This document shows, piece by piece, positions 1 through 8,701 of a stretch of DNA of 64,000 bases. The number at the start of each line of letters is the position of its first letter. Positions within the stretch are counted from its first letter, which is position 1. A program made the translations under genes and the position numbers. The notes under the pieces are model-generated. The model was given only the letters and a program-made list of their open reading frames with translations. It searched no databases and had not been told where the DNA came from. Origin of the DNA: an uncultured Bdellovibrionales bacterium (lineage in GTDB: Bacteria > Bdellovibrionota > Bdellovibrionia > Bdellovibrionales > Bdellovibrionaceae); assembly GCA_903926205.1 (NCBI GenBank), contig CAIYID010000091.1, positions 38,650 to 102,649 of the forward strand, given 5' to 3'.

Positions 1-933
1 GCTCTTTTTTTAGTAACGGATATTTGTAGTGTTTATTGTCGCTATTGCACGCGCAAACATTTTACCGGTCACGCTCAGGCCTTTATTAAAGAGTCTGAAT
101 ATGAGCAGGCGCTCAGTTATTTGCGCTCGCACCAAGGAATTCGTGAAGTGATTTTATCGGGAGGTGACCCCCTGACTCTTTCCGACACTCAACTTTTACG
201 TGTGTTGAAAGATCTTCGCAGCATTGAGCATATCGAGATCATTCGAATTGGAACTCGCATGCCAGTGGTTTGTCCGATGCGAATCACTTCTGAATTGGTT
301 GAAGCCATGAAGCCCTATGGGCCTATATATGTGATGACTCATTTCAATCACCCACGTGAACTCACGGCAGAAGCAAAAAGTACTTTGAATTTGATGGCCA
401 ACGCGGGAATGCCCTTGTTCAATCAAATGGTTTTACTGCGCGGAGTGAATAATCATCCCGCGATTGTCCAGGCGCTGTCGCGCCGACTTTTGTATTTGCG
501 AGTAAAGCCCTACTATATGTTTCAGTGCGATCCTTCGGAGGGCACAGATCATTTGCGAACGAGTCTGGAAGAATCCGAAGAAATTCAGCGCGAGCTTTGG
601 GGAAAGCTGAGTGGCTTAGCAATGCCACATTTATCTGTGGATGTGCCCTCGGGCGGTGGAAAAATTTCGCTCGTTCCAAATTTTGAGTTGGCGCGTTCCC
701 CTAGCGGACGACTTTACAAAGGTTTTGACGGAGTTTCCGAAGAATATAAAAATCCACTCAATTTTAAAGCGGAGCTTCCGAGCGATGTGGCTCAGTATTT
801 ACCAGAGTGGGAAGAGCTGAAGAGTGCAAAAAATAAGGATCGTCAAGCTGAAGGTCAAGTCAGGTATCACGGCAACATTTCTACGACGACTAACATCGCT
901 CCAAACGAGCATACTTTGTCACAAACTTTTTGA
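1..933 (+). CDS. kamA: Lysine 2,3-aminomutase (KamA family), 5'-truncated by the window edge
   Basis: Radical SAM and PLP enzyme that moves the alpha-amino group of lysine to the beta carbon. The frame is open from base 1, so the N-terminus lies upstream. The CxxxCxxC cluster motif (CSVYCRYC) is encoded at bases 25-48, followed by SGGDPL. The PLP lysine is in SGGGKISL (codon 661-663). The two aspartates that bind lysine in characterised aminomutases appear conserved, in QCDPSEG and in VDVPSGGGK, which favours a true lysine mutase over the EF-P modifier EpmB. The last 44 bp overlap the 3' end of the convergent helicase gene. Confidence 0.88.
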   Translation, partial: ALFLVTDICSVYCRYCTRKHFTGHAQAFIKESEYEQALSYLRSHQGIREVILSGGDPLTLSDTQLLRVLKDLRSIEHIEIIRIGTRMPVVCPMRITSELVEAMKPYGPIYVMTHFNHPRELTAEAKSTLNLMANAGMPLFNQMVLLRGVNNHPAIVQALSRRLLYLRVKPYYMFQCDPSEGTDHLRTSLEESEEIQRELWGKLSGLAMPHLSVDVPSGGGKISLVPNFELARSPSGRLYKGFDGVSEEYKNPLNFKAELPSDVAQYLPEWEELKSAKNKDRQAEGQVRYHGNISTTTNIAPNEHTLSQTF

Positions 934-3145
934 TCGTTTGATCTGAAAATAAAACGCTCACTTTTTGCTGGTCGCCGTTTCCTTCAACCTCGAAAATAGA
1001 ACCAGCACCAAAAGTCGGATGACGAACTCTCATGCCTTTACTGAAGCCTTCGTCAGAGCCAGAATTTTCATAATCAGGAAAAACATCATCTGATTTCTTT
1101 GAATACCGAGAAGAGGAAGAGCTGGCCGAAAAATCGGCGGCCTCACCAGAGGACTTCGCTTGAAAGCGACTGACAAAGTTTGAGGCGCTTGAGGCCGTAG
1201 TAAAATTCGTGAGCTCTTTTGGGAGTTCTTTTAAAAATCTTGAAGGTGGATTGAATTGCTCTTGACCCCAGACTCTTCGGGAGCGCGCGTAGGTCAAATA
1301 CAATTTCTTGCGAGCGCGAGTCATACCGACGTAGCACAGTCTGCGCTCCTCTTCCAATTCAGATTTTTCATCATCTTCGGTCGACATGGCTGAAGGAAAA
1401 AGATTTTCTTCGAGCCCCACAATAAACACGCAAGGATATTCCAATCCTTTGGACACATGAAGAGTCATCATGGTCACTCCGGCCAATTCACCGTTCATGG
1501 AGTCCACATCGGAGACCAAAGCCATCTCCTCAAGAAAACTTAAGAGAGTGGCATCTTCGCGTTCTTTCATGAACTCGTCCATGGCATTACTGAACTCTTC
1601 CAAGTTTTCGATGCGGGAGTCAGACTCGGAGCTTTCCTCAATTTTTAATTTTGCTAGGTAGTTAGTTTTTTCGAGCACCAAGTGATAAAAATCGAGTAAG
1701 TTGTGTTCTTTGGCCTGCATTTGCAGGTCTTCCATGAGACTTAAAAATCCACGAAGTTTAGAGGTGGTGCCTGCATTGAATTCACGTTCATTGATCACTT
1801 TGTTGATAGTTTCAAGCAGGTTCAATTTGTATTGAACCGAAAGCTCTTCGAGGCGATCCACAGTCGTTTTTCCAATCCCGCGAGCGGGTACATTAATGAC
1901 TCGTTTCAGGGCCATATCATCGGAGGGATTGATTGATAATTTGAGATAGCCCAAAATATCTTTAATTTCCATACGTTCGTAAAAGCGAACACCACCCACA
2001 ATTTGGTAGGGAATAGAATTCGTACGCAACTGTTCTTCCAAAACGCGTGACTGAGCATTGGTGCGATAAAAAATCGAAAAGTCAGAAAGGCTCGCTTCAC
2101 CCTCATTAACCATCGCTTGAATCGAGCGAGCAACAAAGCGGGCTTCATCATACTCAGATTGTTCTTCGCGAATTTGAATCAAATCACCTGGAGGATTGTT
2201 GGTAAAAAGAGTTTTATCTTTTCGTTCACTATTTTTCTTAATCACCATCGTAGCGGCGTGAACAATATTGTGAGAAGAGCGGTAATTCTCTTCTAGTTTA
2301 ACAGTAACGGCTTCTGGAAAATCTTTTTCAAAATCCAAAATATTACGAATGTCCGCGCCCCGCCAAGAATAGATGCTTTGATCTTCATCCCCCACCACGC
2401 ATAAATTGCGGTGTTTTTTGGCTAGCATTTGCACGAGTAAATATTGAATGTGGTTCGTATCTTGATACTCATCAACCATGATGTATTTAAACTGGTCTTG
2501 GTATTGCTCCAAAATTGCAGGGTAGCTTCGAAAAAGATCAAACGTTTTCATTAACAAGTCACCAAAGTCCAAGGCATTGGCTTTTTTCATTTCCTGTTCA
2601 TAAAGCGCGTAAACCTCGATTGATTTTTTATCTAAAAAAATCTTGGTGGATTTTTCGATATCTTGCGGGGAAAGACCAAGCATCTTAGCTGAATTGATTC
2701 GATGCCGAAAAGATTTAGCGGGAGTCACTTTATCGCTGATATTGAGACTCGCCATAACTTTTTTAATTTGTGAAAGCTGATCGCTATCGTCGTAAATGCT
2801 GAAAAACGATTTGTACTCTAAAAGATCAATATGACGTCGAAGAACTCTTGTGCAGAAGCTGTGGAAAGTACTAATCCACATAGGCTCTCGAATGGGATAG
2901 CCAATTTCAGAGAGCACTTTGAAGATTCTTGATTCCATTTCCTTTGCCGCTTTATTGGTAAAAGTGACGGCTAAAATTTCTGAAGGCGAAGCCTTGCCAG
3001 TGGCGATGAGCATTGCGGTTCGTTGAGTGAGCACTCGGGTTTTTCCAGAGCCCGCTCCGGCCAAAATTAAAAGTGGACCGTCTAAAGTTTGTACAGCTAC
3101 ATTTTGAGCAGGGTTCAGTTTTGCGGTAATTTTTTCATGATCCAT
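890..3145 (-). CDS. pcrA: UvrD/PcrA/Rep-type 3'-5' DNA helicase (SF1A)
   Basis: ATP-driven DNA helicase of repair and replication restart. The 751 residues fit the family (about 720-750). Visible motifs in order: Walker A GAGSGKTR (30-37), VDEYQDTN (motif II), GDEDQSIYSWRGAD (III), LEENYRS (IV), TLHVSKGLEYPCVF (V) and RLCYVGMTRARK (VI). The end carries a Tudor-like tail, GMRVRHPTFGAGSIF, typical of PcrA/UvrD, where it contacts RNA polymerase. A GGAAA ribosome site precedes the ATG. Whether it is named uvrD or pcrA cannot be settled by eye. Confidence 0.92.
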   Translation of the reverse strand: MDHEKITAKLNPAQNVAVQTLDGPLLILAGAGSGKTRVLTQRTAMLIATGKASPSEILAVTFTNKAAKEMESRIFKVLSEIGYPIREPMWISTFHSFCTRVLRRHIDLLEYKSFFSIYDDSDQLSQIKKVMASLNISDKVTPAKSFRHRINSAKMLGLSPQDIEKSTKIFLDKKSIEVYALYEQEMKKANALDFGDLLMKTFDLFRSYPAILEQYQDQFKYIMVDEYQDTNHIQYLLVQMLAKKHRNLCVVGDEDQSIYSWRGADIRNILDFEKDFPEAVTVKLEENYRSSHNIVHAATMVIKKNSERKDKTLFTNNPPGDLIQIREEQSEYDEARFVARSIQAMVNEGEASLSDFSIFYRTNAQSRVLEEQLRTNSIPYQIVGGVRFYERMEIKDILGYLKLSINPSDDMALKRVINVPARGIGKTTVDRLEELSVQYKLNLLETINKVINEREFNAGTTSKLRGFLSLMEDLQMQAKEHNLLDFYHLVLEKTNYLAKLKIEESSESDSRIENLEEFSNAMDEFMKEREDATLLSFLEEMALVSDVDSMNGELAGVTMMTLHVSKGLEYPCVFIVGLEENLFPSAMSTEDDEKSELEEERRLCYVGMTRARKKLYLTYARSRRVWGQEQFNPPSRFLKELPKELTNFTTASSASNFVSRFQAKSSGEAADFSASSSSSRYSKKSDDVFPDYENSGSDEGFSKGMRVRHPTFGAGSIFEVEGNGDQQKVSVLFSDQTIKKFVTKYARLERC

Positions 3146-3271
3146 TTTTGTTTCCTTAAATTCGCCGATTTAGCAGCCTGAATATAGATAAAACCTCCGA
3201 TTTTTGATAAGGTTCCGGAGATTTGAGCAGGTGCTAAAAAAAGCCGTCTTTTTTGTATGCGAGGAGAGCAA

Positions 3272-4549
3272 GTGAAGCAAGGATTTCATCATTTGATTTT
3301 GCAGTCACTGATCAAGCCGATATTCACCATTTTGATATTCTTATTGCCGCTCGCACTTTTTGTGGGTTGCTCGGCGGAAACTCATGATAAAAACCCCGAC
3401 ACAGTGCAGGTGCAAATTCCTTGGTACAGCAATGGTACCTACAGCTTACAAAATGTAACGTTAAAAACCATAAAAAACATGGTGACGCTTCAAGGAGAAG
3501 CCGCGCGCTTTTTGATGGAGCCTGGAACTGCGAATGGACAATTAATAGGGACTCAGCCCAAAATTCGAACGATGAGAACTAATGATGGAACTTATATTCC
3601 GGAAGATTATTTAAGTTCTCAGCTTTTGACTCTTTATGCTCATTTTGAAAAATTAGCCGATTTGGATAAAGAGCTTGGCGTTGATAAAAACATCGCTCAT
3701 TGGCCTCGTCAGCAGACCGTTGCGGTGGACGTTCAGGAAAAAGAGTCGACCGGCCAAGTCGGATCAGACAATGCAATGTACACGGGTGAATACGATGCCT
3801 ATTTGTTTTTGCCCTACACACTTTCAGATCTACCATTTTCTGTGAACGCCGGGGTGATAGCTCATGAACATTTTCACAGTTTGTTTTTTCAAACATTTAT
3901 TAAACCTAGCGGGTCAGTCTATCCGTTCTCCGAGGCCAATATTCATCCTGTGACAAAAATTTTGCAAGCCATGGGTTTGCCTGTTTTGTTGCGAACAGAA
4001 AGTCAAAACTCTTTAACTTCAGTGACTCTTGCACCAGCAAAAGACGCCGGAGCGACAGCAACGGCGCTGGTTCGCGACCAATATCACGCTTATGTTTTGA
4101 GGGCCTTGAACGAGGGACTGGCTGATGTATGGGGTTGGATTTATTCAGGTGATGATAATTTTGTGCAGCGATCAGCCGCTGAATACACGACTCGAAATTT
4201 GAATTATGTTTGGACTGATTTTTTCTTATCCACAAACCAATTGCAGAAGCTAGCAGCGAAGACTCAGCGAAGCTCGAACTCAATGAATTTTGATGCCTCC
4301 GTTTATCAAATTGGCACAATTTACGCCAATCGACTCTGGCAAGCGGTTCAGAATCAGGTAACAACTCACGGGGTTTCAGAAAACACTGCGCGAAAAAAAT
4401 TAGCTCAAGGAATTTTTCGTGCTGTGGGAAAATTTCAAAAAGAATTTATCGCATCGAAGTCGACAGAATATTTAAACCCTGTTCGACCCTTGCAATTGAT
4501 TCAGGATGAATTGCCCGAATTAAAAATTAACACCAATGTGACTCAATGA
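3272..4549 (+). CDS. Putative zinc metalloprotease lipoprotein (gluzincin-like)
   Basis: No named family recognised. I chose the GTG at 3272 because GAGGAG sits 5 bases upstream; an in-frame ATG at 3257 lacks such a site. A hydrophobic segment ends in a lipobox, LFVGC, predicting a lipoprotein. VIAHEHFHS (bases about 3857-3880) is a HExxH zinc motif, and about 80 residues later LNEGLADVWGW resembles the NExxxD motif supplying the third zinc ligand of gluzincins. The gap is longer than in thermolysin (about 20). It is translationally coupled (ATGA) to the next gene. The fold assignment is inference. Confidence 0.6.
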   Translation: MKQGFHHLILQSLIKPIFTILIFLLPLALFVGCSAETHDKNPDTVQVQIPWYSNGTYSLQNVTLKTIKNMVTLQGEAARFLMEPGTANGQLIGTQPKIRTMRTNDGTYIPEDYLSSQLLTLYAHFEKLADLDKELGVDKNIAHWPRQQTVAVDVQEKESTGQVGSDNAMYTGEYDAYLFLPYTLSDLPFSVNAGVIAHEHFHSLFFQTFIKPSGSVYPFSEANIHPVTKILQAMGLPVLLRTESQNSLTSVTLAPAKDAGATATALVRDQYHAYVLRALNEGLADVWGWIYSGDDNFVQRSAAEYTTRNLNYVWTDFFLSTNQLQKLAAKTQRSSNSMNFDASVYQIGTIYANRLWQAVQNQVTTHGVSENTARKKLAQGIFRAVGKFQKEFIASKSTEYLNPVRPLQLIQDELPELKINTNVTQ

Positions 4550-5112
4550 ATTTTTTAAAAGTCAGTTCTCTCTTTTTGCTATGTTCAATATTTTTTTCGC
4601 TGCAATTGGTTGTTTCGACGGCAGACGCTGAAGTACTCATATCAGGGGCCGCGGAAGAACGGTTGGAGCAGGGGATGGATCAGAGTGTTGCTCCTCAAAT
4701 CTATATGGATATTTCTTGTGAATATCACTGGCAGAGTTTTCTCAGCGGTCTTGAGTATTTTCAATCTCCCGCAGAGACTACCGGACAAGCGTCGTTAAGC
4801 TTGAGTCGATTGCGCCAGGGCGTTTGGGTGACGGGAGCCTGGCAAGCAGGTGAATGGTTTATAGGTGCTCCTTATTTGCGAATGGGCCTGGGTGGCTATG
4901 AAGAGAGTGTGACAACAACCTTGCTAGGATTGAGTTCTTCAGCCAGCAGTCGTGTTTATATGACTGGGTTTGGTGGTTTTGGATTGCGCTTTAATATAGC
5001 AAAATCTCTTTTTACTGCGGTCGAGGGTCGAATGATCTTTGGAGAAAATCTTAATCCGCTGCCCTCAATGTCCTTCATGGCAAGGCTTGGTTGGGAATTC
5101 AATGTTTTCTAA
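4546..5112 (+). CDS. Small outer-membrane beta-barrel-like protein of unknown function
   Basis: 188 residues with an N-terminal signal peptide (cleavage probable near STADA-EV). The body alternates polar and aromatic or hydrophobic residues in short Gly-rich strands, and it ends in phenylalanine (WEFNVF), as outer-membrane barrel proteins do. Its ATG overlaps the stop of the putative metalloprotease lipoprotein, so the two are likely made together and may act together at the cell envelope. The barrel call rests on composition and C-terminus only. Confidence 0.55.
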   Translation: MNFLKVSSLFLLCSIFFSLQLVVSTADAEVLISGAAEERLEQGMDQSVAPQIYMDISCEYHWQSFLSGLEYFQSPAETTGQASLSLSRLRQGVWVTGAWQAGEWFIGAPYLRMGLGGYEESVTTTLLGLSSSASSRVYMTGFGGFGLRFNIAKSLFTAVEGRMIFGENLNPLPSMSFMARLGWEFNVF

Positions 5113-5225
5113 AAAAAATAGTCTCAACTTTTGTTCAGGAGAGTTTTACCGCATAAGCGCAGTCATTTAGTCTCTTGCAGAGACAGCGTCTCACAATGAA
5201 GCCTTTTATACTTAAGTAAGCCCTT

Positions 5226-5251
5226 TAAAATTTTCGAAGATCATCCGATAA
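5226..5251 (+). promoter_or_regulatory. Candidate sigma-28 (FliA) promoter upstream of bacteriohemerythrin
   Basis: TAAA at 5226-5229 and TCCGATAA at 5244-5251, against the FliA consensus TAAA-N15-GCCGATAA. The spacer is 14 rather than 15, and the -10 matches at seven of eight bases. It lies 45 bp before the hemerythrin ATG. By motif match only. Confidence 0.45.
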
Positions 5252-5296
5252 TTACTAGCAGTTGATAAACAATTTAAAATTTGGGAGACATCATTT

Positions 5297-5707
5297 ATGG
5301 GACTAATGACTTGGTCAAAAGAGTTGAGCGTAGGACACGAGGGAATTGATTCTCAACATCAGGAATTGATAAATTATATCAATGAACTTCATGATGCGAT
5401 GAAGGCAGGCAAGGGCGACGCGATAATGGCGCCAATTCTTGATTGTTTGTTAGACTACACCGTAAATCATTTTGGTTTTGAAGAAAAATTGATGAAAGCC
5501 TCTGCGTATCCTGGTGCGACAGCACACTTAGAAGAACATCGAAAATTAAAAAAAGAGGTTTTTGCTTTCCAAGAAAATTTTAAAGCCAAAAAAATGATGA
5601 TAACTATGGACCTGATGAAGTTTCTCAAAGATTGGCTATTGAGTCATATTTTGAAAGTTGATAAAGAATTTGCCAAGCATCTAGCTTCAAAAGGAATGGC
5701 CGCCTGA
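5297..5707 (+). CDS. Bacteriohemerythrin (non-heme di-iron oxygen-binding protein)
   Basis: A 136-residue single-domain hemerythrin, which binds O2 at a di-iron site. The expected ligands are present in order: IDSQHQE (H21), HFGFEE, HLEEH and HILKVD. No other domain is attached. GGGAG lies about 8 bases before the ATG. The gene stands alone between divergent or unrelated neighbours and is preceded by a sigma-28-like promoter, which suggests co-expression with late motility and chemotaxis genes, for example for oxygen delivery or sensing. Confidence 0.88.
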   Translation: MGLMTWSKELSVGHEGIDSQHQELINYINELHDAMKAGKGDAIMAPILDCLLDYTVNHFGFEEKLMKASAYPGATAHLEEHRKLKKEVFAFQENFKAKKMMITMDLMKFLKDWLLSHILKVDKEFAKHLASKGMAA

Positions 5708-5718
5708 ACCATTATTTG

Positions 5719-5760
5719 AACATGGGACAATCTGAAATAACTAACGGATGGCCCCATGTT
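5719..5760 (+). terminator. Possible hairpin terminator after bacteriohemerythrin
   Basis: AACATGGG (5719-5726) pairs with CCCATGTT (5753-5760) across a 26-base loop and is followed by a short T-rich stretch. The loop is long and the T-tract weak, so termination is only plausible. Confidence 0.3.
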
Positions 5761-5785
5761 TTCTTAAATAAATAATCAGTTAGAA

Positions 5786-5887
5786 CTATTTATTTTTAGA
5801 TTTTTCTTTTTTCTTTTCTTGTTTTTCTTTTGTTGTTAATTTTGGTTTCCCTTTTCCTTCTTTAGTCTTTTTATCGCCTTTGGCCAT
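5786..5887 (-). CDS. Tiny Lys-rich basic protein (33 aa)
   Basis: The ORF starts MAKGDKKTKEGKGKPK and ends in a Lys/Glu tract; about half of the residues are lysine. An excellent ribosome site (AGGAGT, 5893-5898) sits 5 bases before the ATG. The first residues recall small ribosome-associated basic proteins (bTHX-type MGKGDKKT), but the rest does not match, so no function is given. It lies directly upstream-facing of nothing else and about 58 bp after the RhlE-type helicase on the same strand, so it may be co-transcribed with it. Confidence 0.55.
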   Translation of the reverse strand: MAKGDKKTKEGKGKPKLTTKEKQEKKKEKSKNK

Positions 5888-5944
5888 TTTAAACTCCTTT
5901 TTAGTTTGTGAATGATTTTTAGAATATCAGAGATTTCTTTAAAA

Positions 5945-7147
5945 TTAAAAGGACTTCGTTTTCGGTTTTGATTTTTTAAAGCGATTTTTTGAACTCAATG
6001 GTGCTTTTTGAGCCTGAGCCGGTTTTTTTTCACTTGTTTTAGGCTTATTTCCTTGAAGTTGAGCCATCAAGCGCTGATCTCTCTCGGTGACAAGGTTCAC
6101 GACTAGGCCCTTGCGACCGGCACGAGCGGTTCGACCGACACGATGCAGGTAATTCTCCATTTGTTTTGGTAAATGATAATTGATGACTCTGCCGACAATC
6201 TCTAAATCAAGACCCCGGCCAGCTAAATCTGTTGCAATTAATAAATCAATTTTTCCTTCGCGGAATTTTTTTAAATTTACACGACGCTCATTTTTTTCCA
6301 TTTCGCCTCGGTAAATGACACATTGAAAGCCCTTATCAAGTAGTTCTTTGGCTAATTTATCACATTGTTCGCGGGTGTTGGTGAAAACCATTGTTCCCCC
6401 TTCCACTCGTTGAGAAAGAACTTTTTCAAAAAGTGGCCATCTTTTACCGTCTTCAACGATCAGATTTTTTGTTACAAGACTAGAAACGATTTTGCCACTT
6501 CCTTGGCTCCTGACCACTTCTGCTGAAGAAAATAGATTGTTTAATAATTCTTGAACGGTGGTCGAAACTGTTGCCGAAAAGAGCGCCATTTGCATATCCT
6601 TTGGGCAGGCCTCAACAACAAAATTTGAATCAGGTAAAAACCCTTGATCCATCATTTGGTCGGCTTCATCAAAGATAAAAATTCGAACATCTGAGAGGTC
6701 AATTAGATTTCGTTTCATCAATTCCACTAGGCGTCCGGGTGTCGCAAGTAAAATTTCAAAGGCTCCGGCTGTATTTCTTCGAGCTTGTTCAAAAGTCATA
6801 CCTCCCAGGGCGGGGCGAACTCTCAATCGAGTATCATGAGTGAAAGTTTTAAAAACCTTTGAGACTTGTTCGCCAAGCTCCCGTGTCGGGACCATCACTA
6901 CGGCTCGAGGGCTGTTTTCGTTCTTAACGGGATCGCCTTCGATTTCAAGAGATTTTAATAAATGAAGTACTGGCAAGGCATAGGCCAGAGTCTTCCCACT
7001 TCCTGTTTCAGAAACGCCGACGACGGATTGTCCACTCATCATCAACGGAATCGTCTGGCATTGGATCTCCGTGGGCTTGAAGTGGCGTTTTTCTTTAAGG
7101 GTTTTAAGAAGAGTCTCTAGAAGACCAAAATCAGAAAATGAATTCAT
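5945..7147 (-). CDS. rhlE: DEAD-box ATP-dependent RNA helicase, RhlE-like
   Basis: RNA helicase for ribosome assembly or RNA decay. Motifs: Q-motif region (FKPTEIQCQTIP), SETGSGKT (I), PTRELGEQ (Ia), TPGRL (Ib), FDEADQMMD (II, DEAD), FSAT (III), and HRVGRTARAG (VI), followed by a basic Lys/Pro/Ser tail of about 35 residues, as in RhlE. An in-frame ATG at 7213 would add 22 residues, but the family starts right at the F-DFGL segment and AGGA lies before the 7147 ATG. Symbol by resemblance; RhlB/SrmB paralogues cannot be excluded. Confidence 0.85.
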   Translation of the reverse strand: MNSFSDFGLLETLLKTLKEKRHFKPTEIQCQTIPLMMSGQSVVGVSETGSGKTLAYALPVLHLLKSLEIEGDPVKNENSPRAVVMVPTRELGEQVSKVFKTFTHDTRLRVRPALGGMTFEQARRNTAGAFEILLATPGRLVELMKRNLIDLSDVRIFIFDEADQMMDQGFLPDSNFVVEACPKDMQMALFSATVSTTVQELLNNLFSSAEVVRSQGSGKIVSSLVTKNLIVEDGKRWPLFEKVLSQRVEGGTMVFTNTREQCDKLAKELLDKGFQCVIYRGEMEKNERRVNLKKFREGKIDLLIATDLAGRGLDLEIVGRVINYHLPKQMENYLHRVGRTARAGRKGLVVNLVTERDQRLMAQLQGNKPKTSEKKPAQAQKAPLSSKNRFKKSKPKTKSF

Positions 7148-7216
7148 AAATGAAGTCCTTATTCGAAGAGTGGGTGAACTGAAGCATCTTAGCTCTTTTC
7201 GGGAGATCTCCATAGA

Positions 7217-7252
7217 GAAATCTCAACTGTGAAATCTCAAAAGAGAAATCGC
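7217..7252. repeat. Three 14-bp-spaced GAAATC repeats upstream of rhlE
   Basis: GAAATCTC occurs at 7217 and 7231 and GAAATCGC at 7245, an exact 14-bp period. The palindrome GGAGATCTCC (7202-7211) lies next to it. The block is 55-105 bp upstream of the likely rhlE start, in its leader or promoter region. Confidence 0.5.
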
Positions 7253-7368
7253 TGGTGGTCTGCGGCGGTTTGTGTTCCTTGACCAATAGTTACCTGCCGA
7301 ATATTCTATTGTTGCAGGTTCACAGGGCTCGATAAAAAAGGCCATCTTTCGCGTCCGGGAGTATTGAA

Positions 7369-8139
7369 ATGATTGTAGAAAGTCCTCAGCATGGAGTTCT
7401 AATGCTCCAACCCCGTTGTAATATGACCTGTTCCTTCTGTGTCACAGAGGATTCAATGGGCACGATGACTTTTGAAGTTGCTCAGGGGCTTTTGCGTGAC
7501 TTGAAACGCCGAAATTTCGCGAGTGCGATTTTTGGTGGCGGTGAGCCTTTTTTTTGGCCCTATGATTTAAAGAAAATTTTGCAATATGCAAGTGAGTTGG
7601 GATTGCGTACACAAGTGGGAACTAATGCCATTAAATTTCCGGCTGATTTTGATCAATGGGACTTTGTGGATCGCTGGGTGATTCCAGTGGATGGTGTGAC
7701 GAGTGAGGTACATAACAAGCTTCGTTCCTTTCAAAATCGGCATTTGCAAATTGTCACGAAAACCTTGAGTCAACTTAAAGACGCTGGGAGATCCGTCACG
7801 ATTTCAACAGTCATCACTAAAAATAATCAGCAAGAAGTCATGAAAATAGGCGAATACTTGCGAACCTTACAAGAAGGGGAGAAAAAAATTATACATGCTT
7901 GGCATCTGTATAAGTTTCTTCCCTTTGGCCGAGGCGGAAAATTACATCAAGCGGAGTTGGAAATTTCCGATGAATTGTATGAGCAAATTGTGCGGGAAGT
8001 CCGTCAGCAAAAGTTACCATTTCAGGTCTTTAAAAGAAAAGACATGCTTCTTTCGAAAACGGTGGAATTTTATTGGATAGAGCAAGGAAAACTGATGCTT
8101 CAATCAAAATCTAAAGGTATTCAACCCGCTGCCATTTAA
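7369..8139 (+). CDS. Radical SAM protein of unknown substrate
   Basis: 256 residues. CNMTCSFC near the N-terminus is the CxxxCxxC motif that binds the 4Fe-4S/SAM cluster, and FGGGEPFF is the SAM-contacting GGE motif. There is no SPASM-type Cys-rich C-terminus, so it is a minimal radical SAM core, of the kind found in MoaA-like or peptide- and cofactor-modifying enzymes. GGGAG precedes the ATG. yaeQ and a methyltransferase gene follow on the same strand, but they do not reveal the substrate. Confidence 0.8.
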   Translation: MIVESPQHGVLMLQPRCNMTCSFCVTEDSMGTMTFEVAQGLLRDLKRRNFASAIFGGGEPFFWPYDLKKILQYASELGLRTQVGTNAIKFPADFDQWDFVDRWVIPVDGVTSEVHNKLRSFQNRHLQIVTKTLSQLKDAGRSVTISTVITKNNQQEVMKIGEYLRTLQEGEKKIIHAWHLYKFLPFGRGGKLHQAELEISDELYEQIVREVRQQKLPFQVFKRKDMLLSKTVEFYWIEQGKLMLQSKSKGIQPAAI

Positions 8140-8170
8140 GAGCTCAACATATTGGTCGAGGAGTGTTTCC

Positions 8171-8701
8171 ATGCTTTATCATTTTCAACTGGAACTATCG
8201 GATGTCGACCGGGGAATTTATCAAACATTGGACTTCCGAGTCGCCCAACATCCCTCAGAAGCGATCCCTTATTTGTTGAGTCGAACTTTAGCCTTTGCTC
8301 TCAGTTATCGCGAAGATCTTGAATTCTCACCGGTGGGACTGGGCGATCCCGAAAGCCCTGCATTGAGAGCCTTCGGCCTTCATGGTGCTATCGATTTATG
8401 GATTGAAATTGGAAATCCTTCTGCGCGCAAACTTCATAAAGCAAGCAAGGCGGCTCGACAAGTAGTGGTGTATACTTACAAAAGTGCGGAAGTGCTAGTC
8501 GAAGAAATTCGTGCCAATAACGTGCATCGAGCAAGTGAAATTCAAATTTACGCTTTGGACTTAAAATTTTTACAAAGCATGGAACGCCAGTTAGTAAAAA
8601 ATAATCGTTGGTCAGTCTTGCACCAACAAGGACAATTGGATATCGATACAGGCGGGCAGTTATTTTCGACCGAAGTTCGGCGCTACCTTTGTGAGGTCTA
8701 A
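8171..8701 (+). CDS. yaeQ: YaeQ family protein
   Basis: 176 residues matching YaeQ along the length: DVDRGIYQTLDFRVAQHPSE near the start, GAIDLWIEIGNPS in the middle, and the VVYTYKSAEVL segment. The family has a PD-(D/E)XK nuclease-like fold and no firmly established role. A GAGGAG site precedes the ATG. The stop overlaps the next start (TAATG at 8699), so the methyltransferase is coupled to it. Confidence 0.85.
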   Translation: MLYHFQLELSDVDRGIYQTLDFRVAQHPSEAIPYLLSRTLAFALSYREDLEFSPVGLGDPESPALRAFGLHGAIDLWIEIGNPSARKLHKASKAARQVVVYTYKSAEVLVEEIRANNVHRASEIQIYALDLKFLQSMERQLVKNNRWSVLHQQGQLDIDTGGQLFSTEVRRYLCEV

